Positions 5,166-12,683 of a DNA stretch of 12,683 nt are shown here, piece by piece (position 1 is the stretch's first letter; the number at the start of each line of letters is the position of its first letter). This stretch comes from Marinilabiliaceae bacterium UBA5213 (GTDB lineage: Bacteria > Bacteroidota > Bacteroidia > Bacteroidales > Marinilabiliaceae). Both the position numbers and the translations under genes were made by a program. The notes beneath the pieces are model-generated. The model made no database searches, was not told the origin of the DNA, and worked only from the letters and a program-made list of their open reading frames with translations. The stretch covers positions 1 through 12,683 of the forward strand of contig DHVH01000173.1 in NCBI GenBank assembly GCA_002412555.1, given 5' to 3'.

Positions 5166-7148
5166 TTACTTAGGAGAAACCATCGCCGCCCAGCCACCAC
5201 CGGAGGCCATGGTCACCGGTAGCTTCGTGTTGCGGTTCACGTGAATGACTTCCCGCTTATAGTCGGTGGCTTCCCGGTTGGCGTTGATGCCGTCGCGGAA
5301 AACAATGGCCTCAAATTCACCCTCTGGCAAGAAAGAAAAATCGACTTCCAGATCACGCCCATCCCAGTTGGTCATGGCACCCAAATACCAATTTTCATCT
5401 TGTCGGCGGGCCATAAGAATGTACTCGCCCAATTTTCCATCCAGGGCTTTGGTTTCATCAAAGACGGTGGGGACAGCCGCTATAAAGGCGGTCGACTCCG
5501 GCTCACGCATATAATTCGTGGGCTTATCGGCCAACATGCTAAAGGGCGATTCAAAAATGACGTACATGGCCAACTGATGACAGCGTGTGCCCTGACTGAT
5601 GGGATTGCTGTGCACCGCCCGCCAGTTAAATTGATTGGCGTTGTTCATGGCTCCGGGCGTGTAATCCATGGGGCCGGCCAGCATGCGAATAAAGGGTGCC
5701 GTTACGTCGTACAAGGGAAAGTCGGTATAATCGGTCCACTTTACCTGCTCTAGTCCAAATACCCCCTCATAGGTCAGCACATTGGGATAGGTACGGTGCA
5801 AACCCGTAGGCTTGTACGAACCGTGAAAATCGACAAACTGCTTGTATTGAGCGGCTTTCCGAGCCGCTTCATAGTAAAAATTAACCACCGGCTGATCATC
5901 GCGGTTCATAAAATCAATTTTATAGCCCTTAACGCCCATGGCAGAATATTTGGCATAGACTTCATCCATTTGATGGCGCAAGGGCGCCCAGCCGGCCCAC
6001 AATACAATATCAACCCCTTTGTCCCTGCCATGGTCGATGATGGCCTGAAGATCAATTTCAGGTATGATTTTCAATAAATCGGTGCTTTCCGACCAGCCCT
6101 CATCGAGTATCACATACTCAATGCCATGCTCCGCCGCAAAATCGATGTAGAATTTGTAAGTCTCTGTATTGATCCCTGCCTCAAAGTCCACTCCCGATAT
6201 GTTCCAGTCGTTCCACCAGTCCCACGCCACCTTCCCGGGCTTAATCCATGAAGTATCTGCAATGCGCGAGGGCGATGCCAGCAGGTAAACCAGATCGTTA
6301 TCCAGCAAGTCCACATCGTTCTGGGCTACGGCCAGCACGCGCCAGGGAAAGGTGCGTGCACCCTTGGTCCGGGCAATAAAAGGGGCGTATTGGGTAACGA
6401 TGGACTGCAAATTGTTATGTCCCCCAGGCATTTCGGCCAGTGGAAAACCGGCTTGCTCTGCCGTAAAGCCATTGCGCGCCTCGTTGATGGTCAGGTAAAA
6501 GCCGGGGTAGTCTTCCAGATCAGCCTCGGTGATGACCACCTTGCTGCCATTCTCATTTTCAATCAAAAAGGGCAGAATAATCAGGGAGTCTGCATATATT
6601 TCATCGAAGGACTTAACAGCATAGGGACTTTCATAAGAGGCCTGGTAGCGGTGAATGCTCTCCCGGATATAAGGAACCCAGGCTTGTTTTGCATTGGGAA
6701 AATCTAAATCGATGATCTCACCCATTACGCTTATTTCACCCTTTAAAGTCGTCTCAAAGCGATAGGCCATGCCGGCGTTGTACATTCTGAAAACCAGCTT
6801 ATAATTGCCTTTCATTTCCAACGTTAAAGCGTTGTATTCATCGGGGATGGCCGACTTTTTATACAGATCGGAATGTACCACGCCCTTGTAGGCAGAAATA
6901 GAACTGTGCCGGACAGAGGCCCGATAGCCCAAATCGTTCTGCTTCTCCAATTCCATAGCAATGGCCGGTGAAGTAGCCACCACCTCGCCATTTTTCGTCA
7001 GGGTCCAGCTAATGTGCTCATCCACATGAACAGTGAGCCCCAACGATCCATCCGGAGAGCTGACATTGAAAAGGGTTTTCTGAGCACCGGACAGGGTCAG
7101 CGCAATGCCAAGAAAGAGGGTAGACAACAGGCAGATTTTTTTCATCAT
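5166..7148 (-). CDS. GH97 glycoside hydrolase, retaining (alpha-galactosidase-like) type
   Basis: Exported alpha-glycosidase of family GH97, 660 aa, the usual length for the family. Signal peptide ~1-22 (hydrophobic 'LLSTLFLGIALTLSGA'), N-terminal beta-sandwich ~25-270, TIM barrel ~271-560, C-terminal beta domain ~565-660. Barrel landmarks: 'WDWWNDW' (309-315), 'YVILDEGW' (345-352), 'GYKIDFMNRDDQ' with D412, 'DFHGSYKPTG' (440-449) and 'LTYEGVFGLE' with E461. Known GH97 biochemistry: retaining members use an Asp nucleophile on this strand (as in BT1871 alpha-galactosidase), while inverting SusB-type alpha-glucosidases lack it. D412 therefore predicts a retaining enzyme, with E461 as acid/base. 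Substrate alpha-galactoside is an inference. Two adjacent ATGs (7148 and 7145) can serve as start. It stands alone, divergent from the transporter gene, with a hairpin after its stop. Confidence 0.93.
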   Translation of the reverse strand: MMKKICLLSTLFLGIALTLSGAQKTLFNVSSPDGSLGLTVHVDEHISWTLTKNGEVVATSPAIAMELEKQNDLGYRASVRHSSISAYKGVVHSDLYKKSAIPDEYNALTLEMKGNYKLVFRMYNAGMAYRFETTLKGEISVMGEIIDLDFPNAKQAWVPYIRESIHRYQASYESPYAVKSFDEIYADSLIILPFLIENENGSKVVITEADLEDYPGFYLTINEARNGFTAEQAGFPLAEMPGGHNNLQSIVTQYAPFIARTKGARTFPWRVLAVAQNDVDLLDNDLVYLLASPSRIADTSWIKPGKVAWDWWNDWNISGVDFEAGINTETYKFYIDFAAEHGIEYVILDEGWSESTDLLKIIPEIDLQAIIDHGRDKGVDIVLWAGWAPLRHQMDEVYAKYSAMGVKGYKIDFMNRDDQPVVNFYYEAARKAAQYKQFVDFHGSYKPTGLHRTYPNVLTYEGVFGLEQVKWTDYTDFPLYDVTAPFIRMLAGPMDYTPGAMNNANQFNWRAVHSNPISQGTRCHQLAMYVIFESPFSMLADKPTNYMREPESTAFIAAVPTVFDETKALDGKLGEYILMARRQDENWYLGAMTNWDGRDLEVDFSFLPEGEFEAIVFRDGINANREATDYKREVIHVNRNTKLPVTMASGGGWAAMVSPK

Positions 7149-7182
7149 GGAGTTTATTTAGTTAATCAGAGTCGATTTTATA

Positions 7183-7190
7183 CAAAAATA
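7183..7190 (-). promoter_or_regulatory. Candidate -7 promoter element of the GH97 gene
   Basis: TATTTTTG on the minus strand matches the Bacteroidota -7 consensus TAnnTTTG exactly and lies 34 nt upstream of the GH97 ATG, giving a leader of roughly 28 nt. A TTTG upstream is 26 nt away, too far for a normal -33 element, so only the -7 box is supported. Confidence 0.4.
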
Positions 7191-7259
7191 GCATTTCCTG
7201 AAGAGGGGCACTACTACAAAACCGAAAAACACTTTGCCAATTCTGACAAAAGGGGTTTA

Positions 7260-7289
7260 TTGAAAATTCAGATACTTTTTCTAATTTCG
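7260..7289 (+). promoter_or_regulatory. Weak candidate promoter of the transporter/acyltransferase pair
   Basis: TTG at 7260-7262 and TAATTTCG at 7282-7289 with a 19-nt spacer resemble the Bacteroidota -33/-7 pair, with one mismatch in the -7 box. It lies about 35 nt before the transporter ATG. Weak by itself. Confidence 0.25.
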
Positions 7290-7323
7290 CCATTTAATAG
7301 ATAAGTCCCAAGAAAAGCAGCGA

Positions 7324-8271
7324 ATGAAGGTTCTTGACAATATTGTATTAAATTTTTCACAGGAGGGCTTGTTGGCTCTAAATATTGTGATTGCCCTGGT
7401 GATGTTTGGTGTGGCCCTGGATATAAAATGGCAACATTTTATAGATATCATCAGGAGGCCCAAAGCGGTTATTGCCGGTGCGCTGTCGCAATTCATCCTG
7501 CTGCCGGCCGTCACATTTTTACTCGTACTCGCTGTTAAGCCCACTCCTACAGTGGCCTTGGGCATGATACTGGTAGCTGCCTGTCCCGGCGGCAACATCT
7601 CCAACTTCATGAGTTCTCTGGCCAAAGGAAATACCGCGCTTTCGGTGAGCCTCACCGCTGTTTCAACCTCGGCAGCTTTGATTATGACGCCACTCAACTT
7701 CACGTTTTGGGGCAAGCTGTATCTCAATTATTATGCAGCAACGGACGCAGGCTCCTATCTGGCTCCCATAGAGATTGAGCTGTTACAGGTGGTTCAGACG
7801 GTGGTCATCCTACTGGGACTTCCGGTATTGGCGGGACTGCTGTTTAACCAATACCTGCCAAAAATCACTCAGAAAATCACTCAGCCCTTTCGCAAAATAT
7901 CGATTCTCATTTTCATCACCTATGTCATAGTCCTACTTTCAGCCAATTTCGATCATTTTATTCGGCATATTCACCACGTATTTATTATTGTACTTATTCA
8001 CAATGCACTCGCCCTCAGCACCGGTTTCTCTATGGCTTCGGCTTTCGGGCTGACGCGCGCCGACCGCCGGTCGGTCACCATTGAAACCGGCATACAAAAT
8101 TCCGGACTGGCGCTGGTGCTGATATTTAATCCCAAAATATTTCCACCCGAGCTACAACTGGGAGGTATGGCTTTTATTGCGGCATGGTGGGGTGTTTGGC
8201 ACATTGTAAGCGGACTGGTCCTCACAAGCCTCTGGTCCAGAAAATCGTTAATTGAAACCAAAGGACTATGA
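7324..8271 (+). CDS. SBF/BASS-type sodium:organic-anion symporter
   Basis: Integral inner-membrane transporter of the bile acid:sodium symporter (BASS/SBF) family, 315 aa, normal size. About nine to ten hydrophobic segments can be seen across residues ~15-305. Family landmarks: 'VAACPGGNISNFMSSLAKGNTALSV' region around residues 83-107, of which the CPGGxxSN part is the discontinuous-helix signature near the Na+ sites, and 'IETGIQNSGLA' in the second half, the matching ExGxQN signature. Such carriers move bile acids in animals and pantoate, pyruvate or sulfonated/organic anions in bacteria and plants. The substrate here is unknown. ATG 7324 is the first start in frame, preceded by 'AAGAAAAGCAG', a weak ribosome site. 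Its stop overlaps the start of the acyltransferase gene by 4 nt (ATGA), so the two are almost certainly co-transcribed and may be translationally coupled. Confidence 0.9.
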   Translation: MKVLDNIVLNFSQEGLLALNIVIALVMFGVALDIKWQHFIDIIRRPKAVIAGALSQFILLPAVTFLLVLAVKPTPTVALGMILVAACPGGNISNFMSSLAKGNTALSVSLTAVSTSAALIMTPLNFTFWGKLYLNYYAATDAGSYLAPIEIELLQVVQTVVILLGLPVLAGLLFNQYLPKITQKITQPFRKISILIFITYVIVLLSANFDHFIRHIHHVFIIVLIHNALALSTGFSMASAFGLTRADRRSVTIETGIQNSGLALVLIFNPKIFPPELQLGGMAFIAAWWGVWHIVSGLVLTSLWSRKSLIETKGL

Positions 8272-9626
8272 GTTACGAAAAATGGTCGCCAGGCTATTGG
8301 CTGTTAAAAAGTTACATCCGGATGGTGGATTGGTTCATCCACAAAAAAATAGTGGTGGTGGGCAAGGAGAACGTCCCGACCAACAAGCCCATTGTCTTTG
8401 CACCCAACCATCAAAACGCTTTGAGTGACCCCATGGCCATTGTGCTTCATTTGTCGCAACAGCCCGTATGGCTCGCCAGAGCCGATATTTTTGGTCAGTC
8501 CAAAATCGTCGATGCCCTACTCCGGTTTATGAAAATACTGCCGGTTTACAGAATCCGCGATGGCATAGGTAACCTGGAAAAGAACGATGCCACCTTTAAC
8601 ACCTCGGTCAAGGTACTCGAAAACAATGCCGCTCTGGCTCTGTTTCCGGAAGCTGCTCATACGGGCAAGCGCCAGATCAGGGCTCATAAAAAAGCGGTGC
8701 CGCGTATTGTTTTTATGGCTGAGGAAAAAACAGGCGGGAAGCTTGACATTCAGATTATACCCACCGGCATTCACTATAGCCACTATTGGAAGTTCAACCG
8801 GGTATTATTGGTGAATCTGGGGAAACCTGTCAAGGTAACCGATTACTATGACGCTTATGTAAAAGATGCCCAGGAAGGCATCCGCAAACTCAGGGAGGCC
8901 ATTTACGAAGCAACCCTACCCCTGATTATCAACTTCAAGAGCGTGCTGTATTACGATGATTTTGAGCAAATTTTAAAAATTTACGGTCAACGTTTTCTTA
9001 ACCGAAGCGGACTCAAACCCACACACCACAACTTATTCAAAACAGATCAGGTATTGGCCAATCGTCTGGATCAGCTAGAGGCTGAAAAGCCTGAAGAAAC
9101 GAAGAAAATCGTTGAAAGAGTTGGGCGCTATTACCAAACCTTGAAAGAAAACGGACTGAAAAACAGACTGATAAAGGCAGACCGAAAACATTTCCTACAG
9201 TTGCTTGGGAACCTGCTGCTGCTTGTTGTATCACTTCCCATCTACGTATATGGATTGCTGTTCAATGCCCTGCCATTTTTCATTGTTGATCGACTGGTGC
9301 GGACAAAGGTGAAGGACCGGGTATTCTGGAGCAGTTATATCCTTGTGGCGGCCATGGTCCTCTTTCCGGCATTTTACCTGTTACAGCTATGGGCTGTAAG
9401 CCCTTTGTTACCGGGATTGGCGGCGAAAATACTATTTCTGCTCAGTCTGCCTTTCATCGGGAAGCTGGCTTTCAACTGGTACATACTCTGGCTTAAAACG
9501 ATAGGAATTAGCAAAGTGTATAGAATTAAATGGCTTAACCAATCGCTGTTTAACCATCTGCTTGCAGAAAAGGAAAAGATTTATCAACTTCTGGACCAGC
9601 ACCTGGAACCGGCCGAAATCCAATAG
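8268..9626 (+). CDS. PlsC/GPAT-type phospholipid acyltransferase with C-terminal membrane segments
   Basis: Predicted lysophospholipid/glycerol-phosphate acyltransferase-family protein, 452 aa, acting at the inner membrane. The LPLAT domain is ~25-220. The catalytic block is 'APNHQNALSDP' with H48 and D54, a HX5D spacing rather than the commoner HX4D. Yeast-type glycerol-3-phosphate/DHAP acyltransferases also show HX5D. Block III is 'LFPEAAHTGKRQ' (125-136) with E128, where the usual FPEGTR is altered to FPEAAH. Block IV is 'QIIPTGIHY' (162-170). A charged middle region (~225-305) leads to hydrophobic segments at ~311-340, ~352-375 and ~383-408. At 452 aa it is almost twice a bacterial PlsC. 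Start ATG 8268 lies inside the transporter stop (ATGA). Donor and acceptor are not predictable from this sequence. Confidence 0.88.
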   Translation: MSYEKWSPGYWLLKSYIRMVDWFIHKKIVVVGKENVPTNKPIVFAPNHQNALSDPMAIVLHLSQQPVWLARADIFGQSKIVDALLRFMKILPVYRIRDGIGNLEKNDATFNTSVKVLENNAALALFPEAAHTGKRQIRAHKKAVPRIVFMAEEKTGGKLDIQIIPTGIHYSHYWKFNRVLLVNLGKPVKVTDYYDAYVKDAQEGIRKLREAIYEATLPLIINFKSVLYYDDFEQILKIYGQRFLNRSGLKPTHHNLFKTDQVLANRLDQLEAEKPEETKKIVERVGRYYQTLKENGLKNRLIKADRKHFLQLLGNLLLLVVSLPIYVYGLLFNALPFFIVDRLVRTKVKDRVFWSSYILVAAMVLFPAFYLLQLWAVSPLLPGLAAKILFLLSLPFIGKLAFNWYILWLKTIGISKVYRIKWLNQSLFNHLLAEKEKIYQLLDQHLEPAEIQ

Positions 9627-9660
9627 TTCCAAAAAAATATGATTTTCTGGTTTTTGGGAA
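9627..9660. terminator. Weak inverted repeat between convergent genes
   Basis: TTCCAAAAA (9627-9635) can pair with TTTTTGGGAA (9651-9660) with one bulged G and a 15-nt loop. It sits in the 48-nt gap between two convergent stop codons, the natural place for a shared terminator. The stem is short and mostly A-T. Confidence 0.3.
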
Positions 9661-9674
9661 AAAGGCGCCAAAAA

Positions 9675-10169
9675 CTAAATAAAGAGCTCGCGGGCGATCC
9701 AGGCACAAGCCTCCGCATCGCCCAGTGCGTGGTGATGGTTATTCAGTTGATAACCGCAATACTCAGCAACCGTATGCAACTGGTGATTGGGTAAGTGCTT
9801 CAGCTGCTTTCGGGCCGCTTGCAGGGTGCAATGAAAGGGGTAATCCGGATAGTCCAGACAATACATCTTAAAGACTGCCTTCAAGCACCCTTCATCAAAA
9901 GGCCGATTGTGCGCTATCAGAGGCAATCCCTCAATCAGCGGCTCTATCTGCCGCCAAACTGAAGGAAAGGTTGGCGCGTTAAAGGTATCTTTGGCCGTTA
10001 GGCCATGTACCCGAGTATTCCAGTAAAGGTAATAGTCCGGCTCAGGCTTTATGAGACTATAAAAGCGCTCGGCCACTTCACCGCTTTTCACAACCACCAC
10101 ACCCACACTGCAAACGCTGGTGCGGTGTTGGTTGGCAGTCTCAAAATCAATGGCGGCAAAATCAATCAT
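9675..10169 (-). CDS. DnaQ-like DEDDh 3'-5' exonuclease
   Basis: Stand-alone 3'-5' exonuclease domain of the DnaQ/RNase T superfamily, 164 aa, cytoplasmic and metal dependent. From ATG 10169 the sequence starts 'MIDFAAIDFETAN', giving Exo I with D8 and E10. Exo II is 'LIAHNRPFDEGCL' with D92. Exo III is 'HHALGDAEACA' with H147 and D151, so the DEDDh set is complete. A TTG ten codons upstream keeps the frame open, but the ATG at 10169 places Exo I at the normal distance from the N-terminus. The length fits the nuclease domain only, with no polymerase or BRCT extension. It could be a proofreading-like subunit or a repair or RNA-trimming nuclease, and sequence alone does not decide. Convergent with the acyltransferase gene, divergent from the sensor gene. 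Confidence 0.9.
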   Translation of the reverse strand: MIDFAAIDFETANQHRTSVCSVGVVVVKSGEVAERFYSLIKPEPDYYLYWNTRVHGLTAKDTFNAPTFPSVWRQIEPLIEGLPLIAHNRPFDEGCLKAVFKMYCLDYPDYPFHCTLQAARKQLKHLPNHQLHTVAEYCGYQLNNHHHALGDAEACAWIARELFI

Positions 10170-10561
10170 AATTAAAATATTCAGGGAATTACAAATCAAA
10201 TCATTCCCGCTATTTTCATTTTCCTTTTACGTTTATTTATCAACTACCAATGAAGGTCGATGCCAAGCCCTATCTCCACACCTGGCAAATAAAGTCACTA
10301 TTTTTCGAACTGGAAAATTACTTATTAAAAATCTTTGGTCCTAATGATAGAAAACTCTTTGCCCCTGGCATTCAAATCCTAACAATTATCAGTATAAACC
10401 CAAATCCATAACCTGTAACTTTAAGTAAACCTAATCGTTTTTTAAAAAAGCTCCTGATTAATTTCAAAATTCCTTATCTTTAAACCTTAACCATTATTTA
10501 GTAAGATAATCGACTTTTTTAGACACATACAAAACAGGAATATTGTTTTATTCGATCTATT
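10170..10561. other. 392-bp AT-rich divergent intergenic region without a gene
   Basis: I found no convincing gene here on either strand. It separates the exonuclease (-) from the sensor (+), so it should hold two promoters. GGGAAT (10184-10189) and ATTCCC (10203-10208) form a 6-bp dyad with a 13-nt spacer, 15-39 nt upstream of the exonuclease ATG. TATCTTTA (10475-10482) resembles the -7 element TAnnTTTG and equals the box seen before the GH16 gene, but no good -33 partner was found and it lies 80 nt from the sensor ATG. Neither element is strong. Confidence 0.5.
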
Positions 10562-12683
10562 ATGACCAGTAAAAAGGCAGCGGGCGTAACCATTCACACC
10601 TTTATTTTTTTATGGGTCAGCAATTTCGTTTATGCGCTAACTCCGGCTCCATTATCCTTGCACCACTTTTCATCAGCCAACAAAACACCAGGAGAATCCA
10701 TTCAATGTATATATGAAGACCAATTGGGCATTTTGTGGTTAGGCATTGAGTCAACCGGATTGGTCAAGTTCGACGGAAAAACCTACACTATTTATAATAA
10801 CGATCCGGAAGATAGCACCAGTATAACTTCCAACTATCCGGTAAAAATTAAGGAAGACCAAGATGGCTACTTATGGGTGGCCACACATGATGGGTTAAAC
10901 AAGTTCGACCGACACAAGGGTACTTTTAAGCGATTCCTGCATTCTGAAAAAGATACGCTCTCCCTATCATCGAATACCATAAAAGACATAATAAAGGATG
11001 ATACAGGTCGCTTATGGATTGCCACCTCCAATGGTATAAGTATATTTCAACCTAAAACAGAATCTTTTCTCAGGCTCCTTCATAATTCAGACCCCTCAAT
11101 ACCTGCCAATGACAATGAGATTAGCGACTTGCATATCGACGGAGATAATAACATTTGGGCAGGAACCATCCTCAATGGATTGTTTTTAATACCATCAAAA
11201 ACGTATAAGCAAGCGCATCAAAACTGGGCTCTCCCACTAAAGAAATATGAAACATCCAGCAATACAGGTATCCGTAATTGGAAAAATATTTTAGCAAACA
11301 AGGGGGTTAATGCTATCCGAAATCTAACCTCCGCCAATTCTGACACTTTATGGATGGCCAGTCAGTCAGGACTTTACTATTTTTTAAAAAAACAGCATCA
11401 ATTCCATCCCTTCCTGTTCCAAAAACCAGAACAAAAAAAGTTAAATCAATCCACCTTTTTGTCGCTGCTCATTGACTCAGACCAAAACCTTTGGGCCGGA
11501 AGCTCCAATAACGGACTGGTTATCATCAATCTTAACAATCAAGAGGTAAATCACCTGGATACTGAAAACTATATCAGCAACCAACTTAGAAGCAATGCCA
11601 TTAGGGAGATTATTGAGAGCAGACATGGACTTATATGGATTGCAACCAAGTTCGGTGGTTTGCATTACTACGATAAACGACAAAAAACTTTTCCCTTAAT
11701 TCGCAAGAGCGAAACACCTGGAGATGGCCTCAGCCATGAATTTGTTTTGTCCATCTTTGAAGACGCTGAAAACAATATTTGGGTGGGCACAAAAGGTGGT
11801 GGTCTGAATAGATATGATCGACAAAAGGATCAGTTTACATGGTACTTGGCAAATGGCCAGCCTGGCAGCATTCCGGGGAACAGAATTGAATGTATAACCG
11901 AAGACAAGTACGGGGTACTTTGGTTGGCTACTGAAAATGGCATCGTAAGCAAGAGGAAATCAGATTCGCACTTTACCCAACACTTGAATACCCATGGTCG
12001 AAATTTACACATCACCAGTGACAACTTTATGTGGATAGGAACCTCTACTGGACTCTACCGTTTTTCATTAGAACATAAAAAATTAGCCCCGCTGCCAACC
12101 AAATACACTTATTTTTTTGACGCAGAAAGCAATCTCAATATCACCAAAGTATTCGAAGATCGTTTTAAGGTATTATGGATTGCCACCAACAACAATGGCC
12201 TGTATGAATACCATGCACATGACGATAGTCTGATCAATCATACAAAGAATGACAATAACTCCCAATCGATAAGTGGAAATCAGGTAAGAGCCATTTATGA
12301 AGACCAAAAAGGACGTTTGTGGATAGGCACCAAATCGGACGGTTTAAATCTTTACGATAGAGAAACAGGATACTTTATACACAAATCAACCCCTGCGACA
12401 CTGCCATCCAACACTGTTTACCACATTTTGGAAGACGACCAGGGAAACTTATGGATGGGTACCCATAATGGCATTGTGATGTATGACCCTGAAAGCGAAA
12501 ACTTCATCAACTTTGCACTGCATCATGGCTTACAGGGTCTCATTTTCGATATTAATGCACATGCCAAAACGCATGATGGTTATTTGCTAATGGGTGGGGC
12601 CATGGGGTTAAACTTCTTTAATCCCATGGAAATTAAGTATGTACCTTATGAAGCACCATTGATTATTTCAAAATTTGAAATAT
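10562..12683 (+). CDS. Two-component sensor with 14 Reg_prop propeller repeats, partial (probable hybrid HTCS)
   Basis: The reading frame is open from ATG 10562 to the window edge, about 707 codons, and continues beyond. A signal sequence covers residues ~1-26 ('TFIFLWVSNFVYA', then LTPAP). The rest is a chain of beta-propeller repeats of the form [I]xxIxEDxxGxLWIGTxxGLxxYD. I count 14 blades by their LWLGI, LWVAT, LWIAT, IWAGT, LWMAS, LWAGS, IWIAT, IWVGT, LWLAT, MWIGT, LWIAT, LWIGT, LWMGT and LLMGG cores, enough for two seven-bladed propellers. It ends with 'LNFFNPMEIK...PLIISKFEI', the usual lead-in to a Y_Y_Y domain. In HTCS proteins this periplasmic part binds an oligosaccharide and is followed by a membrane helix, histidine kinase, receiver and AraC-type DNA-binding domain. 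Those lie off the window, so a plain kinase or a one-component form is not excluded. Likely ligand is unknown. Confidence 0.9.
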   Translation, partial: MTSKKAAGVTIHTFIFLWVSNFVYALTPAPLSLHHFSSANKTPGESIQCIYEDQLGILWLGIESTGLVKFDGKTYTIYNNDPEDSTSITSNYPVKIKEDQDGYLWVATHDGLNKFDRHKGTFKRFLHSEKDTLSLSSNTIKDIIKDDTGRLWIATSNGISIFQPKTESFLRLLHNSDPSIPANDNEISDLHIDGDNNIWAGTILNGLFLIPSKTYKQAHQNWALPLKKYETSSNTGIRNWKNILANKGVNAIRNLTSANSDTLWMASQSGLYYFLKKQHQFHPFLFQKPEQKKLNQSTFLSLLIDSDQNLWAGSSNNGLVIINLNNQEVNHLDTENYISNQLRSNAIREIIESRHGLIWIATKFGGLHYYDKRQKTFPLIRKSETPGDGLSHEFVLSIFEDAENNIWVGTKGGGLNRYDRQKDQFTWYLANGQPGSIPGNRIECITEDKYGVLWLATENGIVSKRKSDSHFTQHLNTHGRNLHITSDNFMWIGTSTGLYRFSLEHKKLAPLPTKYTYFFDAESNLNITKVFEDRFKVLWIATNNNGLYEYHAHDDSLINHTKNDNNSQSISGNQVRAIYEDQKGRLWIGTKSDGLNLYDRETGYFIHKSTPATLPSNTVYHILEDDQGNLWMGTHNGIVMYDPESENFINFALHHGLQGLIFDINAHAKTHDGYLLMGGAMGLNFFNPMEIKYVPYEAPLIISKFEI

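Noticed and set aside
5241..5753. Plus-strand frames antisense to the GH97 gene (also 6390-6707)
   Set aside because: Antisense shadows of a full-length GH97 with intact catalytic motifs.
1..12683. tRNA, rRNA, riboswitch, insertion sequence or phage genes
   Set aside because: No tRNA-like cloverleaf, rRNA stretch, transposase or integrase reading frame was recognised on either strand by eye.
543..12683. A complete polysaccharide utilization locus
   Set aside because: No SusC/SusD pair is present between the glycosidases and the sensor, and housekeeping-type genes intervene.

Overview
The window reads as a chromosomal segment of a marine or sediment polysaccharide-degrading Bacteroidota, probably close to Marinilabiliales. 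The signs are a type IX secretion (T9SS) sorting domain on a secreted glucanase, a GH97 enzyme, a two-component sensor with Reg_prop propellers, TAnnTTTG-like promoter elements, few Shine-Dalgarno sequences, and the 'TCAACCTC'-type short intergenic repeats common in this phylum. The taxon is inferred from gene content, not from a marker phylogeny.

Layout. (1) 1-285, + strand: 3' end of rlmN (23S rRNA m2A2503 methyltransferase), cut by the window edge. (2) 283-534: intergenic spacer with two arrays of an 8-bp repeat in opposite orientations around a GC-rich fold and a strong bidirectional terminator. (3) 543-3215, - strand: an 890-residue secreted GH16 laminarinase-like beta-glucanase with two tandem copies of an accessory module, a CBM4/9-like module and a T9SS tail. 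A LacI-type palindrome and a possible promoter lie upstream. (4) 3419-5048, - strand: a patch of decayed genes. A lipoprotein gene is joined out of frame to the 3' half of an outer-membrane beta-barrel gene, as expected from a deletion. Next to it a small exported-protein gene is split by a 1-nt frameshift. (5) 5166-7148, - strand: a GH97 glycosidase with the residues of the retaining (alpha-galactosidase-like) branch, followed by a 12-bp inverted repeat. (6) 7324-9626, + strand: an SBF/BASS-type transporter overlapping a PlsC-type acyltransferase by 4 nt (ATGA). (7) 9675-10169, - strand: a small DEDDh exonuclease, convergent with the acyltransferase. (8) 10170-10561: a 392-bp divergent intergenic region. 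(9) 10562 to the window end, + strand: the periplasmic sensor part (14 Reg_prop-like repeats) of a two-component sensor, probably a hybrid HTCS regulator.

How they work together. The secreted GH16, the periplasmic or surface GH97 and the sensor fit extracellular glycan use, with beta-1,3-glucan the likeliest GH16 substrate. No SusC/SusD pair is present, so this is not a complete polysaccharide utilization locus inside the window, and the regulator may control genes beyond the right edge. rlmN, the transporter/acyltransferase pair and the exonuclease look like housekeeping neighbours. The least ordinary points are the inverted 8-bp arrays that supply the rlmN stop codon, the duplicated accessory module of the GH16, the deletion-fused and frameshifted gene patch, and the transporter-acyltransferase overlap.
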